A DNA stretch of 64,000 bases from Clostridia bacterium (GTDB lineage Bacteria; Bacillota; Clostridia; Oscillospirales; Acutalibacteraceae), in assembly GCA_017623615.1 (NCBI GenBank), contig JAGAOT010000026.1, forward strand, positions 1 to 64,000. The letters are read 5' to 3'. Below, one piece after another: positions 42,674 through 51,848 of this stretch. The translations under genes were made by a program, and so were the position numbers. How positions within the stretch are numbered: position 1 is the stretch's first letter; every line of letters begins with the position of its first letter. A model generated the notes under the pieces. The model saw only the letters and a program-made list of their open reading frames with translations, had not been told where the DNA came from and made no database searches.

Positions 42674-44011
42674 ATGGCAATGAAACTCAATCTCAACTAT
42701 GCGGGCGAATATGCCTGCAAAGAAAAGCTTGAGGCAATGCAGGCAGAGGTTTCCAAAGCTCATGCAATGCTTCATGAGGGCACAGGTCTCGGCAGCGATT
42801 TTCTCGGCTGGGTTGACCTGCCCGTAACTTATGACAAGGCGGAATTTGCGGAAATTAAAGAATGCGCCGAAAAAATCAAAAAGGATTCCGAGGTGCTCGT
42901 TGTTCTCGGCATCGGCGGCTCATATCTCGGAGCCAGAGCGGCTATCGAATTTATAAAGTCCAACAACTATAATCTTGTCAAAAAGGATACCCCCGAAATT
43001 TATTTCGGCGGCAATACAATCAGCTCTTCGGCTGTTGCGGAGCTTATCAAGCTCATCGAGGGCAAGGATTTCTCAATCAATGTTATCTCCAAGTCCGGCA
43101 CAACAACCGAAACTGCAATAGCTTTCCGTATCTTTAAAAAGCTTGCCGAGGAAAAATACGGCAAGGAAGAAGCGGCAAAGCGTATTTATGTTACAACGGA
43201 CAAGTCCAGAGGAGCTCTCAAAGCTCTTGCTGACAGCGAAGGCTACAAAACCTTTGTTGTTCCCGACGATGTAGGCGGCAGATATTCCGTGCTCACGGCA
43301 GTTGGTCTGCTTCCCATAGCTGTTGCGGGCATTGATATCGATGCTCTCATGCAGGGTGCGGCGGATGCGAGAGAGGCTTATCTTACGGACGACGTTGCGG
43401 CAAACGATTGCTACAAATATGCGGCAATCAGAAATTTGCTCTATCGCGGCGGCAAAAAGCTTGAGATGATGGCAGCTTATGAGCCTTCGATGACCCTTTG
43501 GTGCGAATGGTTCAAGCAGCTTTTCGGCGAAAGCGAAGGCAAGGATTTCAAGGGAATTTACCCAACCTCCGCAATCTTTTCAACCGATTTGCATTCGCTC
43601 GGTCAGTATATTCAGCAGGGTGAGCGCAGCCTGTTTGAAACCGTAATCTGGGTCAACGACCCCAAAACAGACGTTGAAATTGAATTTGACGATATCAACG
43701 GCGACGGTCTTAATTTCGTTGCGGGTAAAACAGTTCACTATGTCAACAGCAAGGCTTTTGCGGGCACTGTCCTTGCCCACACGGATGGCGACGTTCCCAA
43801 CATTGTTATTGAAATTGACAAGCAGGATGAATATACTCTCGGCTGGATGATTTATTTCTTTGAAAAGGCATGCGGCATTTCGGGCTACATTCTCGGCGTT
43901 AATCCCTTCGACCAGCCCGGCGTTGAGAGCTATAAAAAGAATATGTTCGCCCTTCTCGGCAAACCCGGCTATGAAGCAGAGAAAGAGGCGCTTGAAGCAA
44001 GACTCAAATAA
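42674..44011 (+). CDS. pgi: Glucose-6-phosphate isomerase
   Basis: The 445-residue protein has the compact bacterial Pgi layout: [20 protein letters not shown] near residues 75-94 and [17 protein letters not shown] near 135-151 carry the sugar phosphate site. [16 protein letters not shown] and a C-terminal region with [13 protein letters not shown] near 415-427 complete the signatures. It converts glucose 6-phosphate to fructose 6-phosphate. The start ATG lies 15 nt after CAGGGGTG, a weak site; an ATG at 42680 is equally possible. The small P-loop protein gene follows after 20 nt, suggesting co-transcription. Confidence 0.96.
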   Translation: MAMKLNLNYAGEYACKEKLEAMQAEVSKAHAMLHEGTGLGSDFLGWVDLPVTYDKAEFAEIKECAEKIKKDSEVLVVLGIGGSYLGARAAIEFIKSNNYNLVKKDTPEIYFGGNTISSSAVAELIKLIEGKDFSINVISKSGTTTETAIAFRIFKKLAEEKYGKEEAAKRIYVTTDKSRGALKALADSEGYKTFVVPDDVGGRYSVLTAVGLLPIAVAGIDIDALMQGAADAREAYLTDDVAANDCYKYAAIRNLLYRGGKKLEMMAAYEPSMTLWCEWFKQLFGESEGKDFKGIYPTSAIFSTDLHSLGQYIQQGERSLFETVIWVNDPKTDVEIEFDDINGDGLNFVAGKTVHYVNSKAFAGTVLAHTDGDVPNIVIEIDKQDEYTLGWMIYFFEKACGISGYILGVNPFDQPGVESYKKNMFALLGKPGYEAEKEALEARLK

Positions 44012-44031
44012 ACACACAGGAGGATTTCAAA

Positions 44032-44448
44032 ATGGTAAAACTCATTATCGGTAACAAAGGTTCAGGCAAAACAAAAAGGCTTATCGAGCTTGTCAACGGC
44101 GCAGTTGAAAAGTCCAACGGCAATGTTGTATGCATCGAAAAAGAAAGACTTTTGACATATGATGTCAACTACAGAGCAAGACTTGTTGAAACCGACCATT
44201 ATAAAGTTTCGGGCTATGATGCATTCTATGGCTTCCTTTGCGGCATTGTTGCGGGCGACCACGACATAACAGACATTCTTGTTGATGCAACTCTCAAGAT
44301 TGGCGGCAGAGATTATGAGGCTCTTGCAAACTTCCTTGAAAAGGTTGCTGAGCTCAGCAAGATTGCAGAGCAGGATATAACATTCACCATTTCATGCGAT
44401 GAATGCGACCTTCCCGAAAGAATTTTTACATTTTGCGAAAAAATCTGA
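44032..44448 (+). CDS. Small P-loop protein downstream of pgi
   Basis: The 138-residue protein begins MVKLIIGNKGSGKTKRLIEL; GNKGSGKT is a clean Walker A motif at the extreme N-terminus. VVCIEKERLLTYDV follows; further on are GFLCGIVAGDHDITDILVDA, where the DILVD could act as Walker B, and ITFTISCDECDLPERIF at the C-terminus. The length is too short for a full ATPase of known type, and I do not recognise the family beyond a P-loop fold. AGGAGG lies 8 nt before the ATG. It follows pgi closely and probably belongs to the same transcript. Confidence 0.85.
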   Translation: MVKLIIGNKGSGKTKRLIELVNGAVEKSNGNVVCIEKERLLTYDVNYRARLVETDHYKVSGYDAFYGFLCGIVAGDHDITDILVDATLKIGGRDYEALANFLEKVAELSKIAEQDITFTISCDECDLPERIFTFCEKI

Positions 44449-44525
44449 ATTTAAGTCAAAATTTTAGTTGACAAATCGCGCCAACAACTATATAATATTT
44501 TGTGCGTGATTTTAGGTGTAAATTT

Positions 44526-45020
44526 ATGATATTGGATTTAGAACCTATTTTTAATAACGAGGGCATGGTCAAGGAGTTCGATTTCGAGCTTGACCTTTCC
44601 GAGCAGGAAATTTCCGGAACAAAGCCGTTTACAACGCCTGTCAGGGTTAAAGGCTCTGCCGGCAACTATACGGGCATTGTTGAAATGCGCGCCAAAGCGG
44701 AGTTTGAGCTTGAAACAAGCTGTGACCGCTGCGCAAAGCCGATAAAGCCCGCCATTGTAACGGATATTTTCCACACTCTCGTTACCCACCTTAACGACGA
44801 AACTAATGACGAGCTTTTGCTTGTTAACGAGCTTCGCTTTGATTTGAAACCGCTTATAACCGAGGATATCTTCCTTGATTTTCCTGCAAAGCTTCTTTGC
44901 GACGAGGAGTGTAAGGGAGTCTGCCCGAGATGCGGCAAGAATCTTAACACAGGTTCATGCAGCTGCGAAAAAGAAATTGACCCGCGTCTTGCGGCGCTTA
45001 AGCAGCTTTTGGATAATTAA
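44526..45020 (+). CDS. YceD/DUF177 family protein
   Basis: From ATG 44526 the protein has 164 residues. The family signatures are visible: IVEMRAKAEFELETSCDRCAKP in the middle and CDEECKGVCPRCGKNLN near the end with four cysteines that look zinc-binding, then CEKEIDPRLAALKQLL. DUF177 proteins are usually encoded next to L32 and have been linked to large-subunit rRNA, as here: rpmF follows 51 nt downstream. AGGTG is a weak ribosome binding site. The earlier start at 44502 has no support. Confidence 0.9.
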   Translation: MILDLEPIFNNEGMVKEFDFELDLSEQEISGTKPFTTPVRVKGSAGNYTGIVEMRAKAEFELETSCDRCAKPIKPAIVTDIFHTLVTHLNDETNDELLLVNELRFDLKPLITEDIFLDFPAKLLCDEECKGVCPRCGKNLNTGSCSCEKEIDPRLAALKQLLDN

Positions 45021-45071
45021 AACAAAAACCTCACGGTTTAATAAAGCACAAAATTAAGGAGGTGCTTAGGC

Positions 45072-45254
45072 ATGGCAGTACCCAAGAGAAGAGTTTCTAA
45101 GGCAAGAAGAGACAAGAGACGCTCCAACGTTTGGAAGATGAACGCTCCCCAGCTTGAGAAGTGCTCAAACTGCGGTGAGTACAAGAGAGCTCACAGACTT
45201 TGCCCCGAGTGCGGTTATTATAACGGCAAACAGGTAGTTGTTAAGGAAGCATAA
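45072..45254 (+). CDS. rpmF: 50S ribosomal protein L32
   Basis: The 60-residue protein starts AVPKRRVSKARRDKRRSNVW and has CSNCGEYKRAHRLCPECGYYNGKQV, the four-cysteine zinc-binding form. It follows the YceD gene, as in most bacteria. AAGGAGGTG precedes the ATG by 8 nt. A terminator follows at once. Confidence 0.98.
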   Translation: MAVPKRRVSKARRDKRRSNVWKMNAPQLEKCSNCGEYKRAHRLCPECGYYNGKQVVVKEA

Positions 45255-45270
45255 GTCAAAATAAAGCGGC

Positions 45271-45302
45271 AGAGGTACGTGTACCCCTGCCTTTTATTTT
45301 TT
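45271..45302 (+). terminator. Terminator of the yceD-rpmF unit
   Basis: GGCAGAGGTAC and GTACCCCTGCC form an 11-bp stem (one mismatch) around a GT turn, followed by TTTTATTTTTT. Confidence 0.9.
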
Positions 45303-45376
45303 ATAATCGCAAAAACAAATCTTGGTGCCTATAATTCCGTTATTGCGGTTTGAAATCGGATAAAGGAGAACTTTAT

Positions 45377-46462
45377 ATGATTAAAAAAATGCTGAAAGAA
45401 TTGAATCTTCCGTCGCCGCTTGAGGTTGGCGGCAAAAGGGCTGAAACAGTTGAAGAGTGGCAGAGAGTCAGACCCGCTGTTTTAAAAATCATGCAGGAGT
45501 GCGAATACGGCTATATCCCCGATGCGCCCGAAAGGATTTCTTTTAATGTTGTTGAGGATGACCCGATACGATATTGCGCGGGCAAGGCGGCTTATATGGA
45601 GCTTGAAGCGGTCTGCACCGTCAACGGCGAGGAGTTCAAATTCCCGTTTACCTATGTTTATCCGAAAAAAGGCGGCAAATTCAAAACCTTTGTGCATATC
45701 AATTTCAGACCCGATGTGCCCGATAAATATATGCCCACCGAGGAAATAATCGACAACGGTTTTGCCTGCGCTTCGTTCTGTTATCAAAATGTAACAAGCG
45801 ATGACGGCGATTTCACAAACGGCTTGGCGGGAGTGATTTATAAAAGCAATGCACGCACCGCATATTCGCCCGGCAAGATTGCCATGTGGGCATGGGCAGC
45901 AATGAGAGTTATGGACTTTTTGCAGACCCGTGACGAGGTGGATAAAGAGAATATCTGCGTTTGCGGGCATTCAAGGCTCGGTAAAACAGCCCTTTTAACC
46001 GCGGCGATTGATGAACGCTTTGCGGCTGTTCATTCAAATTGCTCGGGTTGCAGCGGCGATTCGCTCAACAGAGGCAAGTCGGAGGGCAACGAAACAATCG
46101 GTGATATCATTGACCGTTTTGAATTTTGGTTTTGCGAGAATTATAAAAATTTCTACGGCAAGGATGATGAAACGCCTTTTGAACAGCATTTTCTTTCCGC
46201 GCTCATTGCACCGAGAAGATTGCATATAGCTTCCGCCAAGGAGGATATTTGGGCGGGCCCGAAGCTTGAATTTCTTTTCTGCGCCGCATCAAGCGAGGTT
46301 TATGAGCTTTACGGTAAAAAGGGCTTCGTTTATGAGAATGAAGATTTCCTCAAGGCGGGCAAACATCTGAATGAGGGCGATGTCGGTCTTTGCTTCAGAG
46401 AGGGCAGGCACTATTTTTCGCGCGATGACTGGCATGGGCTGTTTGACTTCATGAATAAATAG
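45377..46462 (+). CDS. CE15-like (glucuronoyl esterase-type) hydrolase without signal peptide
   Basis: ATG 45377 follows AAAGGAG and gives 361 residues. The nucleophile segment ICVCGHSRLGKTALLTAAID matches the GxSRxGK signature of carbohydrate esterase family 15. Glutamate in GNETI and histidine in REGRHYFSRDDWHGL are the likely partners. The family cleaves ester bonds of glucuronoyl groups in plant cell walls, but those enzymes are usually secreted. This one has no signal peptide and starts directly with MIKKMLKELN, so it would act in the cytoplasm on small imported esters. It stands alone between terminators. Confidence 0.82.
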   Translation: MIKKMLKELNLPSPLEVGGKRAETVEEWQRVRPAVLKIMQECEYGYIPDAPERISFNVVEDDPIRYCAGKAAYMELEAVCTVNGEEFKFPFTYVYPKKGGKFKTFVHINFRPDVPDKYMPTEEIIDNGFACASFCYQNVTSDDGDFTNGLAGVIYKSNARTAYSPGKIAMWAWAAMRVMDFLQTRDEVDKENICVCGHSRLGKTALLTAAIDERFAAVHSNCSGCSGDSLNRGKSEGNETIGDIIDRFEFWFCENYKNFYGKDDETPFEQHFLSALIAPRRLHIASAKEDIWAGPKLEFLFCAASSEVYELYGKKGFVYENEDFLKAGKHLNEGDVGLCFREGRHYFSRDDWHGLFDFMNK

Positions 46463-46506
46463 TGGACTGTCTCACAAGGCGAAGAACAAAAGAAAAAAAT
46501 AAAATT

Positions 46507-46552
46507 TAAAGCGGCTTGCATTGGTTAAATTCCAACGCAAGCCGCTTTTTTA
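46507..46552. terminator. Bidirectional terminator between converging genes
   Basis: AAAGCGGCTTGC(A)TTGG and CCAA(C)GCAAGCCGCTTT make a long stem, with T or A runs on both outer sides. It serves the esterase gene and the minus-strand membrane-protein gene. Confidence 0.88.
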
Positions 46553-46903
46553 TACTTTTTTAATCCTCTTTATTAACCCTGCCGATATTCCGATGAGTGA
46601 GCCGACGGCGCAGGGGATGAGTGTTGCCAAAAAGCTGAAAAGAAATTCAAAAGTGCCGAAAATGAAAAACGGCAGAAATGTGTGAGCCAAAAGCATAACC
46701 GCGGCAAAGAGGAAAACCCAAACGGTTTTTTTATAAACCAGCACGGCGGTTGAAATAAGAGCGGTCAGAGGAAAAACAATGTAAAGCGCAATGAGTGAAA
46801 AGCCCATTTCATCGCCGCCAGGCAGCAAAAGCCCCCAGATAAGAAATACGATAAATTCCGAAATAACGGCGGAAACGGAAATAATTGCGGCTTTGTTTTT
46901 CAT
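46550..46903 (-). CDS. Small membrane protein of unknown function
   Basis: The 117-residue protein is almost entirely hydrophobic, with four predicted membrane helices (KNKAAIISVSAVISEFIVFL; FSLIALYIVFPLTALISTAV; VWVFLFAAVMLLAHTFLPFF; FSFLATLIPCAVGSLIGISA). It ends in GLIKRIKKV, so the C-terminus faces the cytoplasm by the positive-inside rule. I see no family signature. It starts 10 nt after the TraX-like gene, on the same strand, so the two are probably co-transcribed. Confidence 0.78.
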   Translation of the reverse strand: MKNKAAIISVSAVISEFIVFLIWGLLLPGGDEMGFSLIALYIVFPLTALISTAVLVYKKTVWVFLFAAVMLLAHTFLPFFIFGTFEFLFSFLATLIPCAVGSLIGISAGLIKRIKKV

Positions 46904-46913
46904 AAAATCACTC

Positions 46914-47693
46914 CTAAGCGTATGTTACAAGAAGATAGATAATCAGCATGTGCAAGGGGTAGAATGCATAGAAACCGTATTGCATGATTTTGCTCGATTT
47001 GCCTTTTCTTCCGCCGTAAAGCCAGATGGGAATGAGCGCAAACACGGCAAAGCCCTGCGTTGCAATTTCATAGGTTTTTCCGAAAAGCTCAACGGATATA
47101 AACTGACCTTCGTAAAGAACAAAATTCATAAGAACCATTGCAATCAGCTGCAATAACCAAGCAAACGGGAATCCGCGGAAAAGATAAAACATAACAACCG
47201 TCAAAAATCCCCAGAAGCCGTAGTCGGGGAAGCCGATGAATGCACCGAGGCAAATGGGTATCAACAGAAGAACTGTTTTGGTGATTGTCTTTGCGGTTTT
47301 ATCTTTTCTTGCTTTGTCGATAAGGGTGATTGCAAGAAGACCGAGAAGCAGGGTGAAGAGCACATTCTGGTGGTAGGGATAAAACCAGTTTCCGCCATAG
47401 AAAAGATTAAACGGGATTTCGCTTATGAGAGCAAAACCGAGCAGGCGGAATATGTATTTTTTCAGGTTTGATGTGTGGACAAAGCCTTCGGAAATCATAA
47501 ATGCAAATATCGGGAAGGTCATTCTGCCCACATAGGTCATCCAGTCATTGCCCGGCACAACCTTTGCCCACAAGTGGTCGCAAATCATGAATGCCATTGC
47601 AAGAATGCGGAGCATGTTTGAGGTTAATCCGCCGAAAGGCTTTTTGATAAGCGGGCTGTTTGTCGGAAGCTTTTTTACAAATTCGCTTTTCAT
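46914..47693 (-). CDS. TraX-family membrane protein
   Basis: The 259-residue protein has eight or so membrane helices and the TraX opening: NMLRILAMAFMICDHLWAKV near residues 25-44, followed by YVGRMTFPIFAFMISEGFVH and RLLGFALISEIPFNLFYGG. TraX proteins acetylate F-pilin in plasmids; chromosomal forms in Clostridia are common and probably acyltransferases of unknown substrate. There is no conjugation gene here, so a pilus role is unlikely. The start ATG follows AAGGGG with unusual spacing of 11 nt. Confidence 0.88.
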   Translation of the reverse strand: MKSEFVKKLPTNSPLIKKPFGGLTSNMLRILAMAFMICDHLWAKVVPGNDWMTYVGRMTFPIFAFMISEGFVHTSNLKKYIFRLLGFALISEIPFNLFYGGNWFYPYHQNVLFTLLLGLLAITLIDKARKDKTAKTITKTVLLLIPICLGAFIGFPDYGFWGFLTVVMFYLFRGFPFAWLLQLIAMVLMNFVLYEGQFISVELFGKTYEIATQGFAVFALIPIWLYGGRKGKSSKIMQYGFYAFYPLHMLIIYLLVTYA

Positions 47694-47772
47694 AAATATT
47701 TCCCCTTGATTTTATTCTAAATATTTAAAGTTACAAAACAATGCACAAATTATTACAATTTTACTAAAAAAA

Positions 47773-47800
47773 CCGGCAGGTGTTGTATCTGCCGTTTTTT
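47773..47800 (-). terminator. Terminator of the sugar-catabolism operon
   Basis: On the minus strand ACGGCAGATAC and CTGCCGGT form a G+C-rich stem followed by TTTTTTTAG. It starts within a few bases of the SDR stop codon. Confidence 0.88.
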
Positions 47801-47801
47801 T

Positions 47802-48650
47802 TTATACGCCTGAATATGCCGAGAAACCGCCGTCAACCGCAAGAACAACGCCGGTGATAAAGCCGGAATACTGTTCGTCGCAGAGGAAAACAAGCGCGCC
47901 AGTCAAATCCTCGGGAACGCCGAAGCGGCGCATGGGTGTGTGGGTGATGATTTTGTTTGAACGCTCCGTGAGTGAGCCGTCATCGTTATAAAGAAGCTTT
48001 GCGTTCTGGATTGTTGAGAAAAATCCGGGGGCGATTGCGTTAACGCGAATGCCGACATCCGCAAAGTGAACCGCCATCCACTGTGTGAAGTTGGAGATTG
48101 CCGCCTTTGCCGCAGAATATGCGGGGATTCTTGTGAGGGGCTTGAAGGAATTCATTGAGGAAACGTTGAGAATTGTTGCGTTTTCTCTGCCCACCATGTC
48201 CTTTGCAAAGCACTGCGTTGTGAGAAGTGTGCCAAGGAAGTTGAGGTTGAAAACAAATTCAATTCCCTTTGCATCAAGGTCAAAGAATGTTTTAACGCCC
48301 TCTGCCTTTTCAGCCATATCCTTGAGCTCAAGAGTGTCCTTTGTTGTTGTGCCGAGAGGTGAATTGCCGCCCGCACCGTTGATAAGAATGTCGCAGATGC
48401 CGAGCTCTGCGGTAACCTTTGCCTTTGCCGCTTCAAGGCTTTCAGCCTCAAGAACGTTGCAGCCTACTGCAAGAGCCGTGCCGCCGTCGGCAACGATTTC
48501 GTCAACAACCTTCTGTGCAGCTTCTTCACGAAGGTCAAGAACGGCAACCTTAACGCCGAGCTTTGCAAGGTCTTTTGCGAAGCCGCTGCAAAGAACTCCG
48601 CCGCCGCCCGTGATAACGGCAACTCTGCCCTTTAAATTTTCATGAAACAT
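47802..48650 (-). CDS. SDR-family oxidoreductase (mannonate/fructuronate oxidoreductase-like)
   Basis: The 282-residue protein is a classical short-chain dehydrogenase: TGGGGVLCSGFA near residues 14-25 is the cofactor-binding motif, NGAGGNSPLGTT marks the NAG region, and YSAAKAAISNF near 176-186 holds the catalytic Tyr-Lys. The NGAGGN form with a long insertion after it resembles D-mannonate oxidoreductase (Bacillus UxuB type), so a fructuronate or related keto-acid substrate is likely. It is last in the operon, 14 nt after a Gfo/Idh gene. No kinase or aldolase gene is nearby to complete a glucuronate route. Confidence 0.87.
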   Translation of the reverse strand: MFHENLKGRVAVITGGGGVLCSGFAKDLAKLGVKVAVLDLREEAAQKVVDEIVADGGTALAVGCNVLEAESLEAAKAKVTAELGICDILINGAGGNSPLGTTTKDTLELKDMAEKAEGVKTFFDLDAKGIEFVFNLNFLGTLLTTQCFAKDMVGRENATILNVSSMNSFKPLTRIPAYSAAKAAISNFTQWMAVHFADVGIRVNAIAPGFFSTIQNAKLLYNDDGSLTERSNKIITHTPMRRFGVPEDLTGALVFLCDEQYSGFITGVVLAVDGGFSAYSGV

Positions 48651-48664
48651 TTTGTTTTCTCCTT

Positions 48665-49672
48665 TTATTCTATTTCAATGCTTTCGCCCGATTTTGAGGA
48701 AATGTAGCAGGAGGCAACAATCTGCGCTGCCCTGCCGCCCTCAATGGCATCAATTTCGAATTTCTTGCCCGATTTCAGGCAGTAATAATAATCTTCTATA
48801 AGCACCGAGTGACCCGAGCCCCAGTAACGCTGACCGTGATAAACGGCTTCGGTTTCAAATTCGGATTCGGTGACTTTGCCGTCATTTGTGATGATAAAAA
48901 GCTTTTCGCCTTCAATTCGGAGCTTTCCTTTTTCAAGGATGATTTCGATGAACACATCGGAATTTTCCGCAAAAGCAAGGGTTGCATAAAATATGGCGGT
49001 GACACCGTTTTCAAGCTCCATGAGCACGCTTGCGGTGTCCTCAACCTCAATTATTCCCTTGAGGTGGTCGTTTGAAACATGAGCGGTAACTTTTTTGCAT
49101 TTTCCGCCGAGATATTGCACCAAATCCATTGTGTGGATGGACTGATTTATGAGCACTCCGCCGCACTCCTTGTCAAGAGTGCCGTGCCAGTCATCGCTGT
49201 AGTAATTCTCGCCGCGTTCCCATGTAACAAAGGCTCTGACGGCTTTGACCTTGCCCATTTCTCCCGAATCGATTATCTTTTTTGCTTCCTGAACGCAGTT
49301 GTTATATCTGTTCTGGAAGCAGATTCCGAGCTGCTTTCCGCTTTCTGCTTCGGCTTTGCGAAGCGTTTCGATTTCCTCAAGCGAAACCGAGCAGGGCTTT
49401 TCCAAAAGAACGTTGATGCCCTTCTTCAAAGCCTTGACAGCCATGGGAGTGTGAAGATAATGGGGTGTGCAGATGTGAACGGCATCGAGTTTTTCGTTTT
49501 CAATCAGCTCATCAAAATCGTAATAAGCTTTTGCACCGTATTCCGCCGCCATTGCATCTGCCCTTTCGGGCTTTATGTCGGCAACCGCAGCAATTTCAAT
49601 ATCGGGAATTTCGCTCAACGCCTTGAAGTGCATTTTGGAAACGCTGCCGCATCCTGTAACAGCAACTTTCAT
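48665..49672 (-). CDS. Gfo/Idh/MocA-family NAD(P)-dependent oxidoreductase
   Basis: ATG 49672 behind AAAGGAAG gives 335 residues. MKVAVTGCGSVSKMHFKAL is the Rossmann motif and VLLEKPCSVS near residue 92 carries the catalytic lysine. GGVLINQSIHTMDLVQYLGG in the C-terminal domain corresponds to the substrate-binding face. It is the second gene of a three-gene operon, placed between the isomerase-dehydrogenase fusion gene and the SDR gene. Two dehydrogenase domains of this family in one operon suggest a multistep redox route such as inositol or amino-sugar breakdown. Confidence 0.9.
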   Translation of the reverse strand: MKVAVTGCGSVSKMHFKALSEIPDIEIAAVADIKPERADAMAAEYGAKAYYDFDELIENEKLDAVHICTPHYLHTPMAVKALKKGINVLLEKPCSVSLEEIETLRKAEAESGKQLGICFQNRYNNCVQEAKKIIDSGEMGKVKAVRAFVTWERGENYYSDDWHGTLDKECGGVLINQSIHTMDLVQYLGGKCKKVTAHVSNDHLKGIIEVEDTASVLMELENGVTAIFYATLAFAENSDVFIEIILEKGKLRIEGEKLFIITNDGKVTESEFETEAVYHGQRYWGSGHSVLIEDYYYCLKSGKKFEIDAIEGGRAAQIVASCYISSKSGESIEIE

Positions 49673-49689
49673 GGGTAACACTTCCTTTA

Positions 49690-51708
49690 TCAGAATGTTG
49701 AGGACATATCGGCCTGTACCTGTGCGGTAACAACCTTTTTGTCCGCTTTGCCTGCAGCGATTTTCTTCTGAAGCTCTGCATAGTAGAGGTCCTCGTCAAC
49801 GGGAAGCTCGATTTCCTTGCCGAGCCATGCGGAAAGGTGAGCTGCGTTGGAGATTGAAAGACCTCTGATGCCTTCTTCGCCCTTTGCGGTGAGTTCTTCT
49901 CCACGGAGAACGGCAGCCGCAAACTTGTTGCAGACCTCGGAATGCTGCTTGTTCATGCCGTCGGTTTCAACCTCAATCCATTCTCCGTCAATCCGGCCGA
50001 AGCCTTCCGAAGCGGTTGCACAATGCTCGGAAACTCTGCCTTCGAGCTTATAGAGCATGAGCTTGTTGTTTTCGCAGACAAGCTTGCCGCCGTCAAGAGT
50101 GATTTCAAAGCGGTTTGTGCCGGGGCAGTCGCCTGTTGTTGTTATGAATGTGCCTGTTGCACCGTTTTCGTATTCAACATAGATTGTAACGTCATCTTCA
50201 ACCTCGATGTCGTGCCATTTGCCTTCGTGAACGAAAGCCTTGACTTTCACGGGCAGACCGCAAATCCACTGCCAGAGGTCAAGATTATGGGGGCACTGGT
50301 TAAGCAGAACGCCGCCGCCTTCGCCCTTCCAGGTTGCACGCCATCCGCCTGAATTATAATAAGCCTGTGTGCGGTACCAGTCGGTGATAATCCAGCTCAC
50401 ACGGCGGATTTCGCCAAGCTCGCCGCTCTGAACAAGCTCACGCATTTTTCTGTAAACGCAGTTTGTACGCTGGTTATACATAATTCCGAAAACAAGGTCT
50501 GTTTTTGCGGCAGCCTCGTTCATTTCACGAACCTGCTTTGTATAAACGCCTGCGGGCTTTTCTGTGAGAACGTGAACACCCTTTGAAAAAGCGTACTGTG
50601 CGATGGGGGGGTGGTCATAGTGGGGAGTTGCGATAAGTGCAACGTCAACCTCGCCGCTGTCGATGAGAGCTTCTGCGGTGTCAAAGGTTTTGAGTGAGGG
50701 CATGAGTGCCTTTGCGGCATCAAGTCTTTCGGGGTTGATGTCTGCAACGGCTGTTATGCGAAGCTCTTTATGCTTGCCCTGAAGGTGCTTATTGATGTGG
50801 GATGTGCCCATGTTGCCTACGCCGATTATGCCGAATCTTACGGGCTGAACCTTTTCAACAATCTTGTGGATTGCGGAGCAGGCAGCGGCAAAAGAAGTTT
50901 GGTTGTCGGGATAAACGAACTTGCTGTTCATTTTTGATGCGGTTGAATCGTCGGGCTCAAGGTTATCAAGACCCTCAAAGACTCTCAAATGAGGCTCAAC
51001 CGAAAGGAAATATACCTTTTCTTCCTTGTCGAGAGCTGCGATGATGTCTTCAAGATGACCGTCGCCCTCGCCTGCGGGCACAACAGTATCGATTTCTGCA
51101 ATGCAGTCTTTTATGTGCATATATGTAATGCGGTCTTTGAGGAGCTTAAAGCCCTCTGCGGTGTCGCAGCCGCACTGAATGTAGTTTGAGGGGTCAAAGA
51201 TAACGCCCATTCTGTCGCCGAAATGCTCGGCAAGCTCAACGCATCTGTCATGGATATCGCCGTAGATGCCCTTTTCGTTTTCGTGGCAGCAGAGAATACC
51301 GTGCTCGTTGGAGTAGTCAACCATAGCGGTAAGTCTTCTGTAAACCTCGTCTTTATATTCGTCAATGCTCTGACCCTTTGTGAAGAAGAAGCTGAACATT
51401 CTGATATATTTTGTTTCAAGAACCTTTGCGACCTCAACGGTCTGCTTGAATGCTTCAAAATGAGGCTCAAAATCATCGTCGATTTCGATTTTGCCGTAGT
51501 GTGAGCCGATTGAAGAAACCTTCATGCCGTTATCGTCAAGAAGTTTTTTGAGCTCCTTTGCTTCTTCAACGGTGAAATTTGAAATGTTTTTGCCGTTAAC
51601 GTTACGAAGCTCAATGTATTCGATGCCGTTTGCTTTGCAGGCATCTATCTGCTCAAGAATGTCGGGCGAAGCTTCGTCTGCGAAAGCGGAAAATAAAAAT
51701 TTTGCCAT
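49690..51708 (-). CDS. Fused sugar phosphate isomerase/epimerase and Gfo/Idh/MocA dehydrogenase
   Basis: The 672-residue protein joins two enzymes. Residues 1-285 are a TIM barrel of the xylose isomerase-like family (MAKFLFSAFADEASPDI, VSSIGSHYGKI, CHENEKGIYGD, GVIFDPSNYIQCG, MHIKDC). From about 290 a complete Gfo/Idh fold starts, with RFGIIGVGNMGTSHI as Rossmann motif, VHVLTEKPAG as catalytic block and GGGVLLNQCPHNLDLWQWI in the C-terminal domain. No frameshift or stop lies between. The two activities occur as separate adjacent genes at 20813-22927 in this window, which supports a functional pairing. It is the first gene of the operon and GGAGGT precedes the ATG. Confidence 0.9.
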   Translation of the reverse strand: MAKFLFSAFADEASPDILEQIDACKANGIEYIELRNVNGKNISNFTVEEAKELKKLLDDNGMKVSSIGSHYGKIEIDDDFEPHFEAFKQTVEVAKVLETKYIRMFSFFFTKGQSIDEYKDEVYRRLTAMVDYSNEHGILCCHENEKGIYGDIHDRCVELAEHFGDRMGVIFDPSNYIQCGCDTAEGFKLLKDRITYMHIKDCIAEIDTVVPAGEGDGHLEDIIAALDKEEKVYFLSVEPHLRVFEGLDNLEPDDSTASKMNSKFVYPDNQTSFAAACSAIHKIVEKVQPVRFGIIGVGNMGTSHINKHLQGKHKELRITAVADINPERLDAAKALMPSLKTFDTAEALIDSGEVDVALIATPHYDHPPIAQYAFSKGVHVLTEKPAGVYTKQVREMNEAAAKTDLVFGIMYNQRTNCVYRKMRELVQSGELGEIRRVSWIITDWYRTQAYYNSGGWRATWKGEGGGVLLNQCPHNLDLWQWICGLPVKVKAFVHEGKWHDIEVEDDVTIYVEYENGATGTFITTTGDCPGTNRFEITLDGGKLVCENNKLMLYKLEGRVSEHCATASEGFGRIDGEWIEVETDGMNKQHSEVCNKFAAAVLRGEELTAKGEEGIRGLSISNAAHLSAWLGKEIELPVDEDLYYAELQKKIAAGKADKKVVTAQVQADMSSTF

Positions 51709-51802
51709 AAAACAACCTCCAAGCGGTATTTTTTTTACATAGTTATTTTACCATTTTTTCATCATATTTCAAGTATATTATGAAATATTTTTTTATAGAG
51801 TA

Positions 51803-51823
51803 GGGCGGAGGATTGCTCCCGCC
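51803..51823. repeat. Short dispersed palindrome (GTAGGGCGG type)
   Basis: GGCGG and CCGCC flank AGGATTGCTC, next to TAGG at the left edge. It resembles elements of the cluster at 39644-39830. It lies between the yebC terminator and the fusion gene's upstream region. Confidence 0.4.
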
Positions 51824-51848
51824 GAAGCAACCGGCAGATAAAATAAAA

